A stretch of DNA of 64,000 nucleotides, from assembly GCA_022836615.1 (NCBI GenBank), contig MU405274.1:62001-126000 (forward strand), written 5' to 3'. This DNA comes from Annulohypoxylon bovei var. microspora (lineage: Eukaryota; Ascomycota; Sordariomycetes; Xylariales; Hypoxylaceae). Positions 45,706 to 57,660 of this stretch are shown here, one piece after another; the stretch's first letter is position 1, and every line of letters starts with the position of its first letter. Under the pieces are notes generated by a model, which was given only the letters and a program-made list of their open reading frames with translations, was not told where the DNA came from and did no database searches. The translations under genes were made by a program, and so were the position numbers.

Positions 45706-46739
45706 ATTCGCGGTGGCACAACGACGACAACCTTCTGTACGCCGACTTATGTGACGGAGCCCAAGCGGAAGAGGGTAAACAACAAAGTTCACAGAAAGCA
45801 GGCTCAGGGCATCATCATATAAGCTACCTACAGCTACCTACAGCTACCTACCATTTAGAGCTGGGGCGGGGTCGCGCAGATATCAGGAAAAATATCAACA
45901 TCATGCATGTAGATTACATCGCTATCTCTTGGAATTGCGCCATTGCTGCAAGGTCCGTCTGCTACGATGGACCTAGACCAGGTCCTAGAGCTGGAATTCT
46001 AGCATTCCGCGTCGACCGAAGCGGACCAGGCCGTAATAGGAGCTCAGCACTAGGAAGCCCTATCAACATGAAAGAGGCAGGTGAACGCAGGTGAGACTTG
46101 GCGTCCTCGTGTCGATTAGGCTCGAAGAATTGTCATTGGAGTCATAGTTCAGCCAGCAGTTCGGCTCTAATACGCAGACAGGGCTCTGGGCTTCTGATAA
46201 CTCTCATTCGTGGTGGGATAGATGATGGGATGATGCGGGAAGAAAATCTGGATGCTGACGTTGGACCGACTCCAAATTTCCCCATTATTGCTCCCACCTA
46301 CGCGAGATGGATCTACTGCCAGAATGGGAGGTGATTGGCGTCGGAGAGGCGCGCCAATGCAAGGGGTAGCTGCATCGCACAATCCGCGGTGAATCGCGTG
46401 CTCGACCGTTCGTTCGGAATCGTTTACAACCGAAGACTCATACATAGAAGGTTCACGATAAGTATTCTAGCTTCTTTCCTGCTTGCACATAAGCTAATGT
46501 ATGATTGTGGGTTGAAATCCTTCAAACAGAGTCCTAATCTCGAATTCGAGAATCGATATGGAATTGCCCAGGTTCTTAAGGAACACTATTATCTGAGCAT
46601 TATATTTATTTTCAATGCAACGTCATTGGCGTACATTTATGCATTATACACACCTTACTCATATGTAGCAGTGGCATTAAATTCGAATAATCAACTACCT
46701 AGCATATAATCGCCTCCCATTATCAATCACACTCTCCCC
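45706..46739. other. intergenic region between the two peptidase genes
   Basis: DPP V promoter side and 3' flank of the aminopeptidase gene. It contains a perfect three-copy 10-bp repeat at 45822-45851. A 124-codon open frame at 46335-46709 lacks an ATG start and family features, so it is not called. Confidence 0.45.
45822..45851. repeat. three tandem copies of AGCTACCTAC
   Basis: Three exact 10-bp copies at 45822, 45832 and 45842, one helical turn apart, 117-146 bp upstream of the DPP V start codon. They belong to the ACCTACC-type words that recur in intergenic DNA of this window. They may be a small microsatellite or promoter sites. Confidence 0.7.
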
Positions 46740-48485
46740 CTAGTACGTCTTCTTCCCACGCCTCGACTTCTTCGCCGGGGTGTTGCTGTACCTCCGCGAG
46801 TACCCCGCCGCCCTCCTCGTCAGCGACGTCGCATTGCGCGCCGGGAAGCCCTCCCAGCTCTTGCCGTACGTCGCAACGGCGTGCGCGATGGCTTTGCTCG
46901 TCGCCTCGAAGGCGTCGAGGTTCAGGTTCGTCACGTTGTCGGCGGCGGAGTGGTAGTTCGGGTCGTACCAGATGCCGGCGGTGCCGCCGAACAGCGCGAC
47001 CTCGTCGTCGGTCTTGACGCCGTCGGCGCCGGTGTCCAGCCCGCCGCTCGGGACCCCCGCGTCCAGGAACGGCCCGTAGTCGCTGCGGCCGTCGAACGCG
47101 GATCCCACGAACGGCAGCCCGCGCGCCGTGTACCAGTCCTCGAACAGCTTCTCGGCCTCGGCGGAACCGGCGGGCCCCGATAGGTTGAAGGCGCTGCCGT
47201 CGCCGTCGTAGATCCCCAGCACGTAGTTCGGCGACGCGATCATGTCGAAGTTGAGGTACAGCCGCACCTGGTCCAGCTCCGCGGGTGCCGCGACCTCGAC
47301 GTAGTGCTCGGAGCCGAGGAGGCCTTCTTCCTCGGCCGTCCACCACGCGAAACGCACCTGGTTCTCAGTCCGGTACTTCGACAGCGCCTTGGCGATCGTG
47401 AGCAGCCCGCACGACCCGCTGCCGTTGTCGTTGATGCCCGGCCCGGCGTCGACCGAGTCGCTGTGGGCGCCCAGGAACAGCACGTTCGAGGCGTCGCCTT
47501 GCTTGGACGAGGCCACCACGTTGTGCGACGTCGTGTTCGCGATGTACTGCCAGAACTCGCCGGACGAGGTGGCGGCCGCGCCGTCCGCGATCTGCGACAC
47601 GAGGCGCAGGCCGTCGGCGCGGGTGATGCCGGCGACTGGGATCTGTGGTGTCGAGCGTGGTTAGTCTGGATTATGTTCGATGGGTAAGTATTTGGAGTGT
47701 GCGTTCTTACCAAATCATTCACGCCGCCGAGCGTGCCGGCTGCGATGCCCACTTCCGCGTTGTTGTAGATGATGGCGCCGACGGCCCCCTTTTCGCCGGC
47801 CAGCGTGATCTTCTGCACGAAGGTGCAGTCGCCTCGCGCGATGAGCGCAATTGCGCCGCTTAAGGTATCCGGGTGGTCCTCCTAGTCACACAGTTAGACC
47901 TCGTCTACGTTCCAAAGGAGAAGAGCGACCTACGGCATTGCAGCCAATGTTAGCCACGGTGACCAAGGGCGTGTCCGTCCAGGTCCCGTTATTCCCGAAC
48001 GAGAAGCCTCCGGCCTCGAGCGTCTCGCCGTCGATCGACAGCTCGGCGTGGGCCTCGAGGGTCACCTCGGTCGTGAACTCCTGCAGCTGGACGTCGTAGT
48101 AGTCGCCGAGCGAGCTGAGCTGGTCGACGAAGTACTGGACGCTGTTCAGGTGGCCTTCCGTGCCGTGCACCTGATTTGTTAGCGGACTTTCTCTCCCTAT
48201 AGTTAAGTATAAACGCACCCTGTTTCTTCGGGAAGTAGCATAGGCTATATCTTCCAGATCCTGCGCACAACCTAGCAAGTCCTCTAGGAGAATGGCGTCT
48301 GGTAGAGTCTTCTCAGCCACACGGTTAGCACTCTGAGTCTGGCTCAATGCCTATAGTTCTTTAAGTTTTCTTACATCTTGGACTAGTGGCAGGTCGCGTT
48401 TAGAGCAGGTCGTACGCTTGATCGGCTCCGCGCTGCCAGTTAAGGCGAGCAGGCTTGCGGCCGTGAAGGCTACGGTAGATTTCAT
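46740..48485 (-). CDS. M28 zinc aminopeptidase (aminopeptidase Y-like) with PA domain
   Basis: Five exons (48485-48375, 48350-48219, 48170-47934, 47881-47711, 47642-46740) all join in phase to 517 aa. The N-terminus MKSTVAFTAASLLALTGSAE is a signal peptide, followed by a propeptide-like part. A protease-associated (PA) domain spans roughly residues 130-230 (LIARGDCTFVQKITLAGEKG). The M28 domain keeps all zinc ligands and catalytic residues: GAHSDSV (His), GINDNGSG (Asp), EEEGLLG (Glu pair), GRSDYGPF (Asp) and YHSAADN (His). It removes N-terminal residues from peptides in the vacuole or outside the cell. The C-terminus ends in a basic tail (about 12 of the last 25 residues are Lys or Arg). The last exon is very GC-rich, with open frames on the other strand that are shadows. 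Confidence 0.93.
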
Positions 48486-49735
48486 GACTCGAAAGACAAT
48501 TACTGTACAGAGAGAAACGAATGGTGTTACGTCTGAACAAACGGCAATGGCAAGCTCAGAGTGAATGAGCAGCTAAGTCACAATGAAGGCCTTCTAACAT
48601 ATATATAGGGAGTGGGCAGCATATTATCTATCCCTATTCACATGCTGCAAGTCAAGGTTCCTATCTATGGTCGCGTCATTAGCTCCTGGCCATTGCATGT
48701 TGACGATAGCAACGGCGGCACGAATGTTCCCAAGACCGTGGTTTACTACTGCCCACGCGATATGGCCTCGATTCCGCCAAGGTGTAGCATTGAATAATGG
48801 CATTGGCAGTTCGATTACCTTCCTCATCTAGAGCCGCCAAGCGTAGCCATGCGGGGTGAGCAACTCGGGTGTAGAAGAGATTACGAATTCTGGACGTTTT
48901 TGAAGAATTCCGTGATACTTCTTGAACCTGTAATGATAGGGAGGGAATTCTGCCGATCTATTATAAGTTTGTGTGCTCTGAATAAGGTACGATATCAGGG
49001 AGAATGATCTCGACACCAGGCCGCGTAAAGGAGTTTGGATATTCTTATTAAACATGCTATCCCATTGGTCTACAACCACTTTGTGTTAGCGGAGTGAACA
49101 CTAAGGCGGATAGTGTTACCGGCACGGTAGCAGGCACACCGAAAATCCAGAATAGGGACATCATGCCGGGAACTGGTCTGAATGTGCAAGGTAGGATTTC
49201 GTAATTTCGTTTGTGGGAGCGCCAAGTCGTGAATGATAACACCAAGGCACTGTAGGGGGTACATACATGGTACGAGCTTGATGCAGAATCGTGGGTCTAG
49301 CTCAAAGAATGTCCCCAAGATTCTAGAAATTTAGCTCTAGTTCGTCTCACAAGCTAGTAAATGATAAAAAATATCAGGATTTTTGTTTGTTATAAATGTA
49401 TGATTCTATTACTCAATACAGAGGTAGATTGTCTCGAGAAACATAGACGTTGCAAATAACAAACATTTTGGTGAAACAGATCCAGGGTACGGAAGATTGC
49501 ATATATCGAGGAATCACTGCCAAGGTACTTGGATAATATAATATCGTGATATTTCCATCTTGCTGTTTAAAACTAGAGTTTGTATTTGTTCAAATGATTC
49601 TGGTATAGTCGATATAACAATTGCGCATACAAATCTATACGTGATGTCGTCTTTCTCATGCCATACGTAACCTTCCCATAAACGCCAGTAACTCCGAACA
49701 AACATAATGCTTCCACCCCCATTTTATCACGTCAA
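48486..49735. other. intergenic, no gene seen
   Basis: Upstream region of the aminopeptidase gene and 3' flank of HEM2. No gene or notable repeat apart from the TATA-like run. Confidence 0.45.
48598..48608 (-). promoter_or_regulatory. probable TATA element of the aminopeptidase gene
   Basis: An ATATATATA run with CCCTATATATAT on the minus strand lies about 115 bp upstream of the aminopeptidase ATG, a sensible distance for a TATA box. No other core element was noticed. Confidence 0.35.
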
Positions 49736-50948
49736 CTAGTTGTCTAACCAGTCAAGGAAATCAGGCGTGAAGTAAGTAATAACGATAGATGCGCCTGCTC
49801 GAAGGATCCCTTCGGTAACCTCGAATGCCATCGTCTTTAAATCGAACACACCGGCCTTTGCAGCAGCGTGGACCATCGCATATTCTCCACTTACGTGGTA
49901 AGCAGCGACGGGACGACCCTCACTCCGTTCTTTCGCATCACTAATAATGTCGAGATACTGGGCAGCCGGCTTCACCATGATAATATCGGCTCCTTCTTCA
50001 ATGTCTCTGAGTATGGCTCGTCGTGCGAGTCCACGTCCTCCGGGTGGTAGTTGGTAACACTTTCGGTCACCAAACGAAGGTGCCGAACCCGCCGCGTCTC
50101 TGAAGGGACCATACAGGCAGCCAGAGAATTTAGCAGCATACGACATCAGAGTAATCTTGTGCGCAATCCCTTCCTCTATTAACTTTGCCTTGATGGCGTG
50201 GATCCGACCGTCATTCATATCGGATGGTGCAACGCAGTGGGCACCAGCCAGAGCGTAGGCAACAGCGACATCGGAGATTCGATCCACCGATAATTGATTG
50301 TTCAGAGTGGCGTCATCCTTGAGGATACCGCAGTGACCGTGAGAAGTATATTCGCAGAGGCAGACGTCGACGGCGATGTAGAGGTGGGGGAATCTCTGTC
50401 GCAACAAGCGGATCCCTTGAATGACTGGACCGTTCGGATCGTCGGCGGCAGTGCCTAGAGCATCCTTGGTACCGGGTTTGAGAGGGACCCCGAAAAGAAT
50501 GACTGATCGGAGGCCCTTGCGCACCAATGGCTCTAAGAACGGGACCAATTTGTTAAGCCCCCAACGATACTGGCCGGGGAGGGAAGGGATAAGAGTCTCG
50601 TCGTTCTCGATATCCGAAATAAAGATAGGGTAAATCAGCATCGACTAAGTAAGTTCATACTGTTAGTATACTAAATTATCATCTCGTTTGAAAGGACTGG
50701 CCAACCTTAGTCAATTGACGCTCGGCCTGCCATGCTCGAGCAAGAGGATGATGGTAACCACTGTGGAGTTGGCTTGAGATGTTGCCAGCAATGCTCACGC
50801 TTGTAGCTGCTGTGCTTGCGTACGACTTTGCTCGGGAGATCTGGGAGGCGCCATCATCCATTGTAGAGACCGAGGTGGTACCTCGAGGTTGGCGCGGGTT
50901 ATTTACATCCCGAATAGTGAGGTCCTGGACAAGACTCGAGAACGACAT
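49736..50948 (-). CDS. HEM2: delta-aminolevulinic acid dehydratase (porphobilinogen synthase)
   Basis: Two exons (50948-50706 and 50644-49736) join as RQLTKSMLIYPIFISD to give 383 aa. The enzyme condenses two 5-aminolevulinate molecules to porphobilinogen, the second step of haem synthesis, in the cytosol. Seen: the zinc-binding Cys cluster DVCLCEYTSHGHCGI, the first active-site Lys in LMSYAAKFSGCLYGPFRDAA, the Schiff-base Lys in ADIIMVKPA, and AYHVSGEYAM. The roughly 50-residue N-terminal arm (SQISRAKSYASTAATSVSI, then SSQLHSGYHHPLARAWQAER) is typical of filamentous fungi. The cysteine triad marks it as a zinc-type enzyme like the yeast and animal forms. No unusual residue was noticed. Confidence 0.97.
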
Positions 50949-51719
50949 TTTGTTGAATTGGACGATGAAGAAGAAAAAAGGATTGGAGATGTCGGGTAAA
51001 ACTGACTTAGGCAGACTGGGCGGATTGCGAGAAGTTGATTCGACTTAAGAGTTCAAGTTGAGCTGTAAGAGAGTGGGGTAAGTCGAAATCCAAGTCCAGT
51101 TGCAGTCGAGGCCGACGATCTAGATGTAACGAGCTTTGAAAAGAGAAGTCCAGCCAGTCACTTTTTTGGTGTGATTGCTGAGTAGAAGCTAGGTGAAAGA
51201 AGTGGAATTAAAGGTAAAGAAATAGTAAGTTTGCGACGGACTGGACGGAGAAGTCACGGCTTTTGAAACTTTTCGAAACTTTTGAAACTCGTGCTTACGA
51301 TTGAGTTTTCGCCCCTCGGACGAGGACCCTTGAATAAACTCCACCACTATTTGACCTTTTCAGCAATAGAACATTCGCGCCTTCTATGTGCCACATAACA
51401 TTACCATTTTACGGATGTGCTGGAATTGGATGCCGATATTTGCCGGTACCTATGTACTGTAAGCCATAAAATCGCCATTCGCCAATCATATTTGCTCAAT
51501 TTGAAAATATGTCTTATCAATCTAATGCAAGTGCGACATTCCCGAGGTCGCACACAGCACTAAATAGCACGCCTATCAACTCAATTACGTACCTTTACGT
51601 CTATTTATCTCCAATAATAAAACATTTGAAGCTTTTACTTTTTCTTGCTGTACAACGCCCACTTAACCTATCGGATAATGCTCAGAACATTGAATGTTCC
51701 AACCAAATCCTCATTTGAG
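50949..51719. promoter_or_regulatory. HEM2 upstream region
   Basis: 771 bp upstream of HEM2 and downstream of the MFS gene. It contains a GAAACTTTTC-GAAACTTTT-GAAACT run (51265-51289) about 320 bp from the HEM2 ATG. No gene was seen. Confidence 0.4.
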
Positions 51720-53317
51720 TTACAATAAACCCAGCCGTCTCCAGACAAAACTAGCGCCGCCTAATAGAGCCGTAACTCCAGTAAATACGATGAGACTGCC
51801 ATAACCGCTACCATAACCAAAGGCTGCGGTATTTCCTTTCCATGGCAGACCTTGTATTAGATTCTCACTTAGGGGACCCGAGACTACGTTCCCGATCCCT
51901 CGGCCAGCAGCAAGAAAGCCAAAAACCATAGTCGGGTCTATGTAGCCTTGACCTGTTGCTTCTCCTTTTCGGACGATATCGCCCATAATACCAGGCCATG
52001 CAGAAGTATACGATCCCGCAAATAGGCCGTATACGATGCAGAAGAAGTATAAAAGCGGGAGGGAAGATGAAAACCCCCAAATAACCAGGGCACCAATTGT
52101 TGCGCCAATGGTCGATAACAGTATGCATGTTGTGACGTGGAAACGATCGATGAGCCATCCCATTACAGTTCCAAACACGGCGGCGACATTTACAAGAAGG
52201 ATTGTAGTCGCCGAACTGTACGACGCCGCACCGAAAGCACTGCGGGCATAAGTAGGGAGATAAATTCCCGGCAAGAAGTATCCTGTCGCTTCTACGACGT
52301 TTGCAAGCTGGTATAACCAGAAAGCGGGGATCATGAGCATCTTCAAGTTGAAGGGCTTGAAATGGCTGGTTGCCGAGTGAGGTAAGCGTGGCTTGATAAA
52401 CCATGCCAAAGGAGTCGCCAGGAGAAACACCAAGTCAGACCAGAGCCTCAATGTTGTCCTGAAACCAAAATAGTGAAGGAGCCATTCTAGAAGGAGAGGT
52501 AGTACAACTCCGGCGAGACCTGTTCCTGACCACATAATACCATAGGCTAGGCCTTTGCGTTGCACGAACCATTCATCTAGATACTAATGAAACGTCTTCG
52601 TTAGCGGCGTGTCGTTACTAACCTTAAGTAATATCGTCTTTCTATCTTAAGATGAGGCACACCTCAAGAACTTAGATGAGTGCTATTCTCTCAAACTCGA
52701 ATATTGAGAAAATATCTCTTGCGTCATCCCTTATCTTACACTTACCAGAATACATGGGGAGTACGCAATACCTCCGCCGATGGCATAAAGAATGCCTTGG
52801 GTAGCGATGAGATGCGGGACTGTCGTCGAAAACGAGCTCATCGCAAGCGAGAGACACATAGTGAGCAAGCCAAGTATAGACATCCACCGGGCCCATCTAT
52901 TAAAGAGGCGACAAAGCCCCATCATAATCGGCGCCGTAAGATACATGATTCCCATTGCGCAAGTACCAACAATTGTAATATTTGGTGAGCCTGCGAAAGG
53001 TTCATGAGTGCTGTAGTAGTCCTGGAACACCCCAAAGGCAAACGGGAAACCTGTCGAAGCGGTTAACAAAAGGTTGCTATTAGTTTAACAAGGAGATACT
53101 GAAGCCTACCCCAGACTAGTGCTTCAATCGCCCAGCAAGCTGCCAGGAAGAGCCATGCGTCTTTGCCGCCATCGACAGGTGGCAAAGAGAATTCTTGTCT
53201 CTCTTCCTCGGGTTGTAATTCGTCCTGCTGATTTGGATATTCGACTGCAGTCGTCGAAACTCCAACCCTGGAAGTCGGATGGGCAAAGGCCTCTAGCTCT
53301 ATATCCCGACTCACCAT
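51720..53317 (-). CDS. MFS transporter, monocarboxylate transporter-like (MCT/Mch) family
   Basis: Three exons (53317-53110, 53050-52746, 52583-51720) join to 458 aa. The N-terminus is polar and acidic; the first helix begins DGGKDAWLFLAACWAIEALV and runs into WGFPFAFGVFQDYY across intron 1, the typical MCT-like start. Later signatures are GTCAMGIMYLTAPIMMGLCR, ILYAIGGGIAYSPCI, EWFVQRKGLAYGIMWSGTGL, the loop PRLPHSATSHFKPFN, and VFGFLAAGRGIGNVVSGPLS. Twelve helices are expected. Fungal MCT-like proteins sit in the plasma or vacuolar membrane and move carboxylates, riboflavin or unknown solutes; the substrate here is not known. The start ATG at 53317 gives MVSRDIELEAF. A TATAAA element lies 141 bp upstream. 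Confidence 0.88.
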
Positions 53318-53949
53318 ATAGTTACGAGCAACTTCTCATATGAATGATCCCGTGATGAAAATGGTAGTTCAACTACAATAGAGAAGCCAGAGATAATGCG
53401 AGTCCTGCCATTTATGAGGTCTCACGTCTCCGGTAAAGGAGATAGGGAGTGGAGAGCTTTATAAGTATATCGATTTTTGGCACTACTATTCACTTATACC
53501 CATATTTAACCTATAGATGCGCGCGCCCTCCGCATGTTGAACGACTATACCGCACCTAGTCGATACAACGCAACCCACATGCCCGCTATCATTGTATCCA
53601 CACATTTCCGAGATATCGGGAGCCGTTATACTATAGAAAACAACTATTAACTCTAAGCTAGTGCTCTTGGAATTAAGGTTGCCGGTAGATGGTTAACTAG
53701 TGATTAATGGTGGGGGGACCGTTTCGATAACTATGTCATTGATTGGAAATAGCACACAACCCTCCTCTTCCTGCTTCCAGTAAAATTAATCCTCGTAGCT
53801 AATTGTGATACGAGACCTTGCTGTGTTACCTAGCTAAGCAAGCCTTTTGCTCATAAGAATTTTAGCACTAACTAATGGTATCATTTGACCTAAACCTTGA
53901 CATACTCGACTCTCATCAGGGTAAACCAAGATTCTCCACAGCAAAATGC
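53318..53949. other. intergenic, no gene seen
   Basis: Upstream region of the MCT-like transporter and 3' flank of the phosphatase gene. Apart from the TATA box nothing was recognised. Confidence 0.4.
53458..53463 (-). promoter_or_regulatory. probable TATA box of the MCT-like gene
   Basis: TATAAA on the minus strand, 141 bp upstream of the ATG at 53317. The match is exact; function is inferred from position. Confidence 0.35.
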
Positions 53950-54872
53950 TCAAGAGCTTGTCAGATTCGCCTTGATCTTCGTCAGATCATCGCCCGAGAA
54001 CCCCAGCTTATCCGTGACGAATTGTTCGAAGCCGCCGTGCTCTTTCTGCACGCCGTCGACGAACGCAGTCCAGCTCGAGGCCCGCAAGTTGATTAGGTTG
54101 TAGAAGCCCGGCTGGTCGTGGCTCGTCGCGTTCGTGCCGGCCACCGCGTAGTTTAGGAGCATCAGCCGCACGGGCTCCGTTCCTATCCGCGATAGCAAGT
54201 AGTCCAGGACTACGGTTTCTTGCGACGCGCCGGCAAGCGTCAGAAGCAGACCTGCTAGGACGCCGGTCCGGTCACGCCCGGCTGGTAGGTATATGCGTCA
54301 GCGAAAGACCCCGCCTAAACCCACATTGCTGGAGTTCCACCGCCAACACCGATTTATGGGGGTGTGTTAAACGTACCGGTGCAGTGCACCAAGAACGGAT
54401 CGGCCGGCCGATCCCTCACGTGCTCCAGGATCGCCTTCCAGCTCTCCCGGTACACGTCCACGACCTCGAGGTACATCTCGCGGTACCCGTCCTCGCCGGC
54501 GCCCGGCGCAAAGCGGTCCAGATCGGGCGTGGTATCGGGCCGCTCGCTCTCGATCCAAGTGTGCTCGACTCCATCCAATACCGGGTCCGGCATGCTGGCA
54601 CGCTCCTCCGGCGACCTCAGGTCGAACACGCGCTTTACGCCAAGCTTGCCCGCGAGCACGGCCTTGCCGTTGTCGGTCAGCTGCGCGAGCGCGCCCGACC
54701 GGAAGGCGAAGCCGGCGCGCAGCGGGCTGCCGGGCACCAGCCCGATGTCCCGCGTGTTGAAGGTGCCGTCGACGAACACGAAGGGCGGCTGCGTGAGCAC
54801 CGGCACGTACTGCTCCTTCGTGATCTCCTGCGACACGTCGGTTGAGGCGAGCTGGAGCAGGGCGGCGGCCAT
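53950..54872 (-). CDS. protein tyrosine/serine phosphatase (Y_phosphatase3-type)
   Basis: Two exons (54872-54377 and 54281-53950) join to 275 aa. Splicing creates the active-site loop HCTAGRDRTG (Cys nucleophile, Arg), which is split by the intron. Upstream lie FVDGTFNTRDIGLVPGSPLR, AFRSGALAQLTDNGKAVL and GVKRVFDLRSPEERA, all typical of the fungal and bacterial tyrosine/serine phosphatase family related to MptpB and Siw14-like enzymes. The C-terminus resembles NLRASSWTAFVDGVQKEHGG of that family. The frame is open upstream but has no ATG, only TTG, so the ATG at 54872 (MAAALLQLASTDVS) is chosen; an upstream exon cannot be excluded. Exon 1 is GC-rich. Substrates could be phosphoproteins or phosphoinositides. 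Confidence 0.88.
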
Positions 54873-55503
54873 GGTTGCGGCTTCGTTGATGGGGGTTTGG
54901 GGTTGGGTTGGGTCCAATTGGTTTTCTTCCGTTTGTTCTGCAGAAGATCAAGTTATTGATCTTAAGGAGGTAAGGTTGGCATCAAATGTAGGTATTCCGA
55001 GAAGGGGAAAGGAAGCCCCTGAATTACAGCGACAGGACCTTCCGAGGTTCCTTCCATCCTAGCTATAGCTTACAGGGGGGGTTTCCCAATTCTGCAGTGA
55101 CGTTACTTGGAAACCCCGCCCGCCTTGGTCGTTCCTGGTTGCCTGGAGCCGGCTAAGCTAATCCCCCGTTAAGTCGATACAACATCTTTGCCCTACCCGA
55201 TACGCGATTATCCGAGTTCACTCTCAATGGGGGTGGTCTTATCACACAACGCCTCAGCAACGAGAGGAGTATCAATTCTGAATTTTTATATTATTTCATC
55301 AAAATGGGCTGGTTTTCTTAGCTATTTCGTACGAATATGACTTTTTATTAATTTTGTTTGTGAGTAAATTCACAATTTGTTCATCCTTTCAAACCACGCA
55401 CCTGCTAACTGCGCCAAATTTACCAGTCCCGTCTCTCGATGCGCTATATCCTTTACGCTGAGATAGCATAATATCTAGTCCCGGTGACGCCAATTAGCTA
55501 ATC
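54873..55503. promoter_or_regulatory. divergent promoter region, phosphatase and amidohydrolase
   Basis: 631 bp shared upstream of the phosphatase gene (minus) and the amidohydrolase gene (plus). No specific element was identified beyond an AT-rich part at about 55270-55390. Confidence 0.35.
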
Positions 55504-57348
55504 ATGGACTGGTTTCGTCTTCCACGTCTTGGTCGCGATACGGCCTGGTTCTACTCATCGGCTGCGATCGTCCTTTTGGCCGGAGGCATCAAGCTACGCC
55601 AAGGCATAACGGATTACACCCAGACGGAGACTTACTGCTACCAATCGGTGCGCACAAACTCAGCAGTAGAACCATATGTGAATTGCTTCTCGGTATTGCC
55701 GACTGGAAAGTTCTCCAAGGTCTTTCAAGCCGGGGAGGATACGGAATTTGCTAAGAATGCGAACCCGGGTTTCGCTATGCCCGGCCTATGGGATGGACAT
55801 GGACACCTGCAACAGTACGGGGAATTCTTGAACTCGGTGGACCTTTTCGGTTCTACTTCCATGGATGATGCTCGATCTCGTGTGCGGAGCTACGTTGATA
55901 AGAATCCTCATGCCGGATCGAAGGAGGAGTGGCTGAGAGGCATTGGATGGGATCAAATGGCTCTTGGGAAGATGCCGACTGCTGTAAGTTAGTCTGACAA
56001 CCCTTAGATCGTGTTGATCAATATTGGAGTACTAACTTTGTCGAAGGGTGACTTCGTAACGGACAAGAAGCTAAGCGACCTTTACATTATGCTTGATAGG
56101 ATGGATGTACACTGTATCTGGGTCTCCCAAGCAGTCTTGGACTTGCTTCCAGAGTCCATACCTGATGTTCCAGGCGGTGAGATTGTCAGAGATCCCGGAA
56201 TGGGCGTCTTTTGCGACAATGCGATGGACATGGTAATGGCACTGTGGCCTAAGCCGAACGAAAAGAAGAAACGTCAATTTGTCAAGAGTGCTATGGGGAA
56301 GCTTAATGAAGTAGGCCTTGTGGGCATTCATGATGCCGGAGTTACGCCAGGCAACCTGAACCTTTATAAAAAGCTAGCAGGTGGCGATGACTGGACGGTG
56401 CGAGTATATGCCATGGTCGAATGCAACGAACGCAACACATTCTGCCCCAACGAAGTTGATCCATATACAAGCCCAGATGGCTTCTTGAGCATTCGGAGCG
56501 TAAAGCTCTTTGCCGGTAAGCTACGCAGGACTCATATTCCATGCTTTGGACGAATCTGACATGAAATAGATGGTGCCCTTGGAAGTTGGGGTAGCGCCTT
56601 AATTGACCCCTATACTGATCGTCCAGATACGTCCGGATCTCTACTCGTCAACGCCTCCGAGTTGGTGTATGACACGATCGCATGGGCCAAGGAAGGCTAC
56701 CAAGTCAATATACATGCAATTGGTGACCTAGCCAACAGGAACGCCGTCGACGCCATTGTTGCTGCTCTTAGACTTCTCTGTCCCGACGACCCTCTCTCAG
56801 TCTGCCAATCTTATCATCGTTTCCGCATCGAACATTCTCAGATAATTCACCCGGATGATCAGGCTCGAATCCATGCCGTTGGAATCATCCCTTCTATCCA
56901 ACCTACCCACGCTACAAGCGACATGGCATACGCCGAGACGAGATTGGGCAAGGAACGCACCGCAAAGGAGGCATACCGAATGCGCTCCTTTCTCGACGTC
57001 AACCCCGTCCTGGGAAGCGATTTCCCAGTCGAGCCACCGAACCCATTTCAAGGTATCTACGCAGCCGTCACGAGACGCAGTCCGCACACCGGCCGAGGCA
57101 CGGATGATTCGCCAGACGGGTGGTACACGGATGAAGCTCTTGACTTGGACCAGGCAATCCGGGGTTTCACCGAGGGGTCTTCGTATGGCGGCTTTACGCG
57201 GGGGAAGACAGGAGTCATCAAGCCAGGGGCTTATGCAGATTGGATAGTCCTAGACAAGCCCTTGGAGGAGATAGATATTGAGGATCTACGTTCTCTGAAG
57301 GTTAAGGAGACGTGGGTTGGGGGCAAGAAGGTGTACTCCAGGGAGTGA
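55504..57348 (+). CDS. amidohydrolase-3 family (YtcJ/AepA-like) metal-dependent hydrolase
   Basis: Three exons (55504-55983, 56047-56515, 56570-57348) join to 575 aa. A hydrophobic segment near the N-terminus (WFYSSAAIVLLAGGI) suggests a membrane anchor or signal. Metal-site motifs of the amidohydrolase superfamily are present: GLWDGHGHLQQYGEF (HxH), VGIHDAGV, VNIHAIGDLANRNAVDAI, RIEHSQIIHPDDQARI, LGSDFPVEPPNPF (the last Asp), and the C-terminal PGAYADWIVLDKPLEEI characteristic of these enzymes. They hydrolyse C-N bonds in amides, ureas or cyclic compounds; the substrate of this fungal branch is unknown. The exon 2 to 3 junction gives KLFADGALGSWGSALIDPY, the expected family sequence, which confirms the splice. 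Confidence 0.9.
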
Positions 57349-57648
57349 TAAAGTGGTTAGTAGGGCTGATCACCAGATATAGAAATAATAGAGCTACAAA
57401 AAGCTGGTTAAGTTGGGTTGTCATTCGATGATTCAAGATGTAGTTGTAGGGCCCTCTGGTTGGTGACTGACCTTGGTAGATTCAGATATCGCTAGCCTCT
57501 GGCTATGATACTAAGCTTATATGTAAAGACACGTAAGATTCATCAACCTAGGTGTTGTTATCAGGAATCATATATAGATGAAGGGGTTGAAATATAAATA
57601 TAGACTTAGAAAAGGAATTTTTTTTTTTAACTTGAACCGAAGACCGCC

Positions 57649-57654
57649 AAAAAA
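57649..57654 (-). terminator. RNA polymerase III terminator of tRNA-Gly
   Basis: A run of six T on the minus strand starts 7 nt after the tRNA 3' end, the normal Pol III stop signal. A longer T/A run lies about 30 nt further on. Confidence 0.65.
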
Positions 57655-57660
57655 GTGATT

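Noticed and set aside
46335..46709. 124-codon open frame between the peptidase genes
   Set aside because: Begins with TTG, carries no motif and reads like random AT-rich translation.
46723..47346. Long alternative frames inside the aminopeptidase last exon
   Set aside because: Arg/Gly-rich shadows caused by the very high GC content; the true frame has all M28 zinc ligands.
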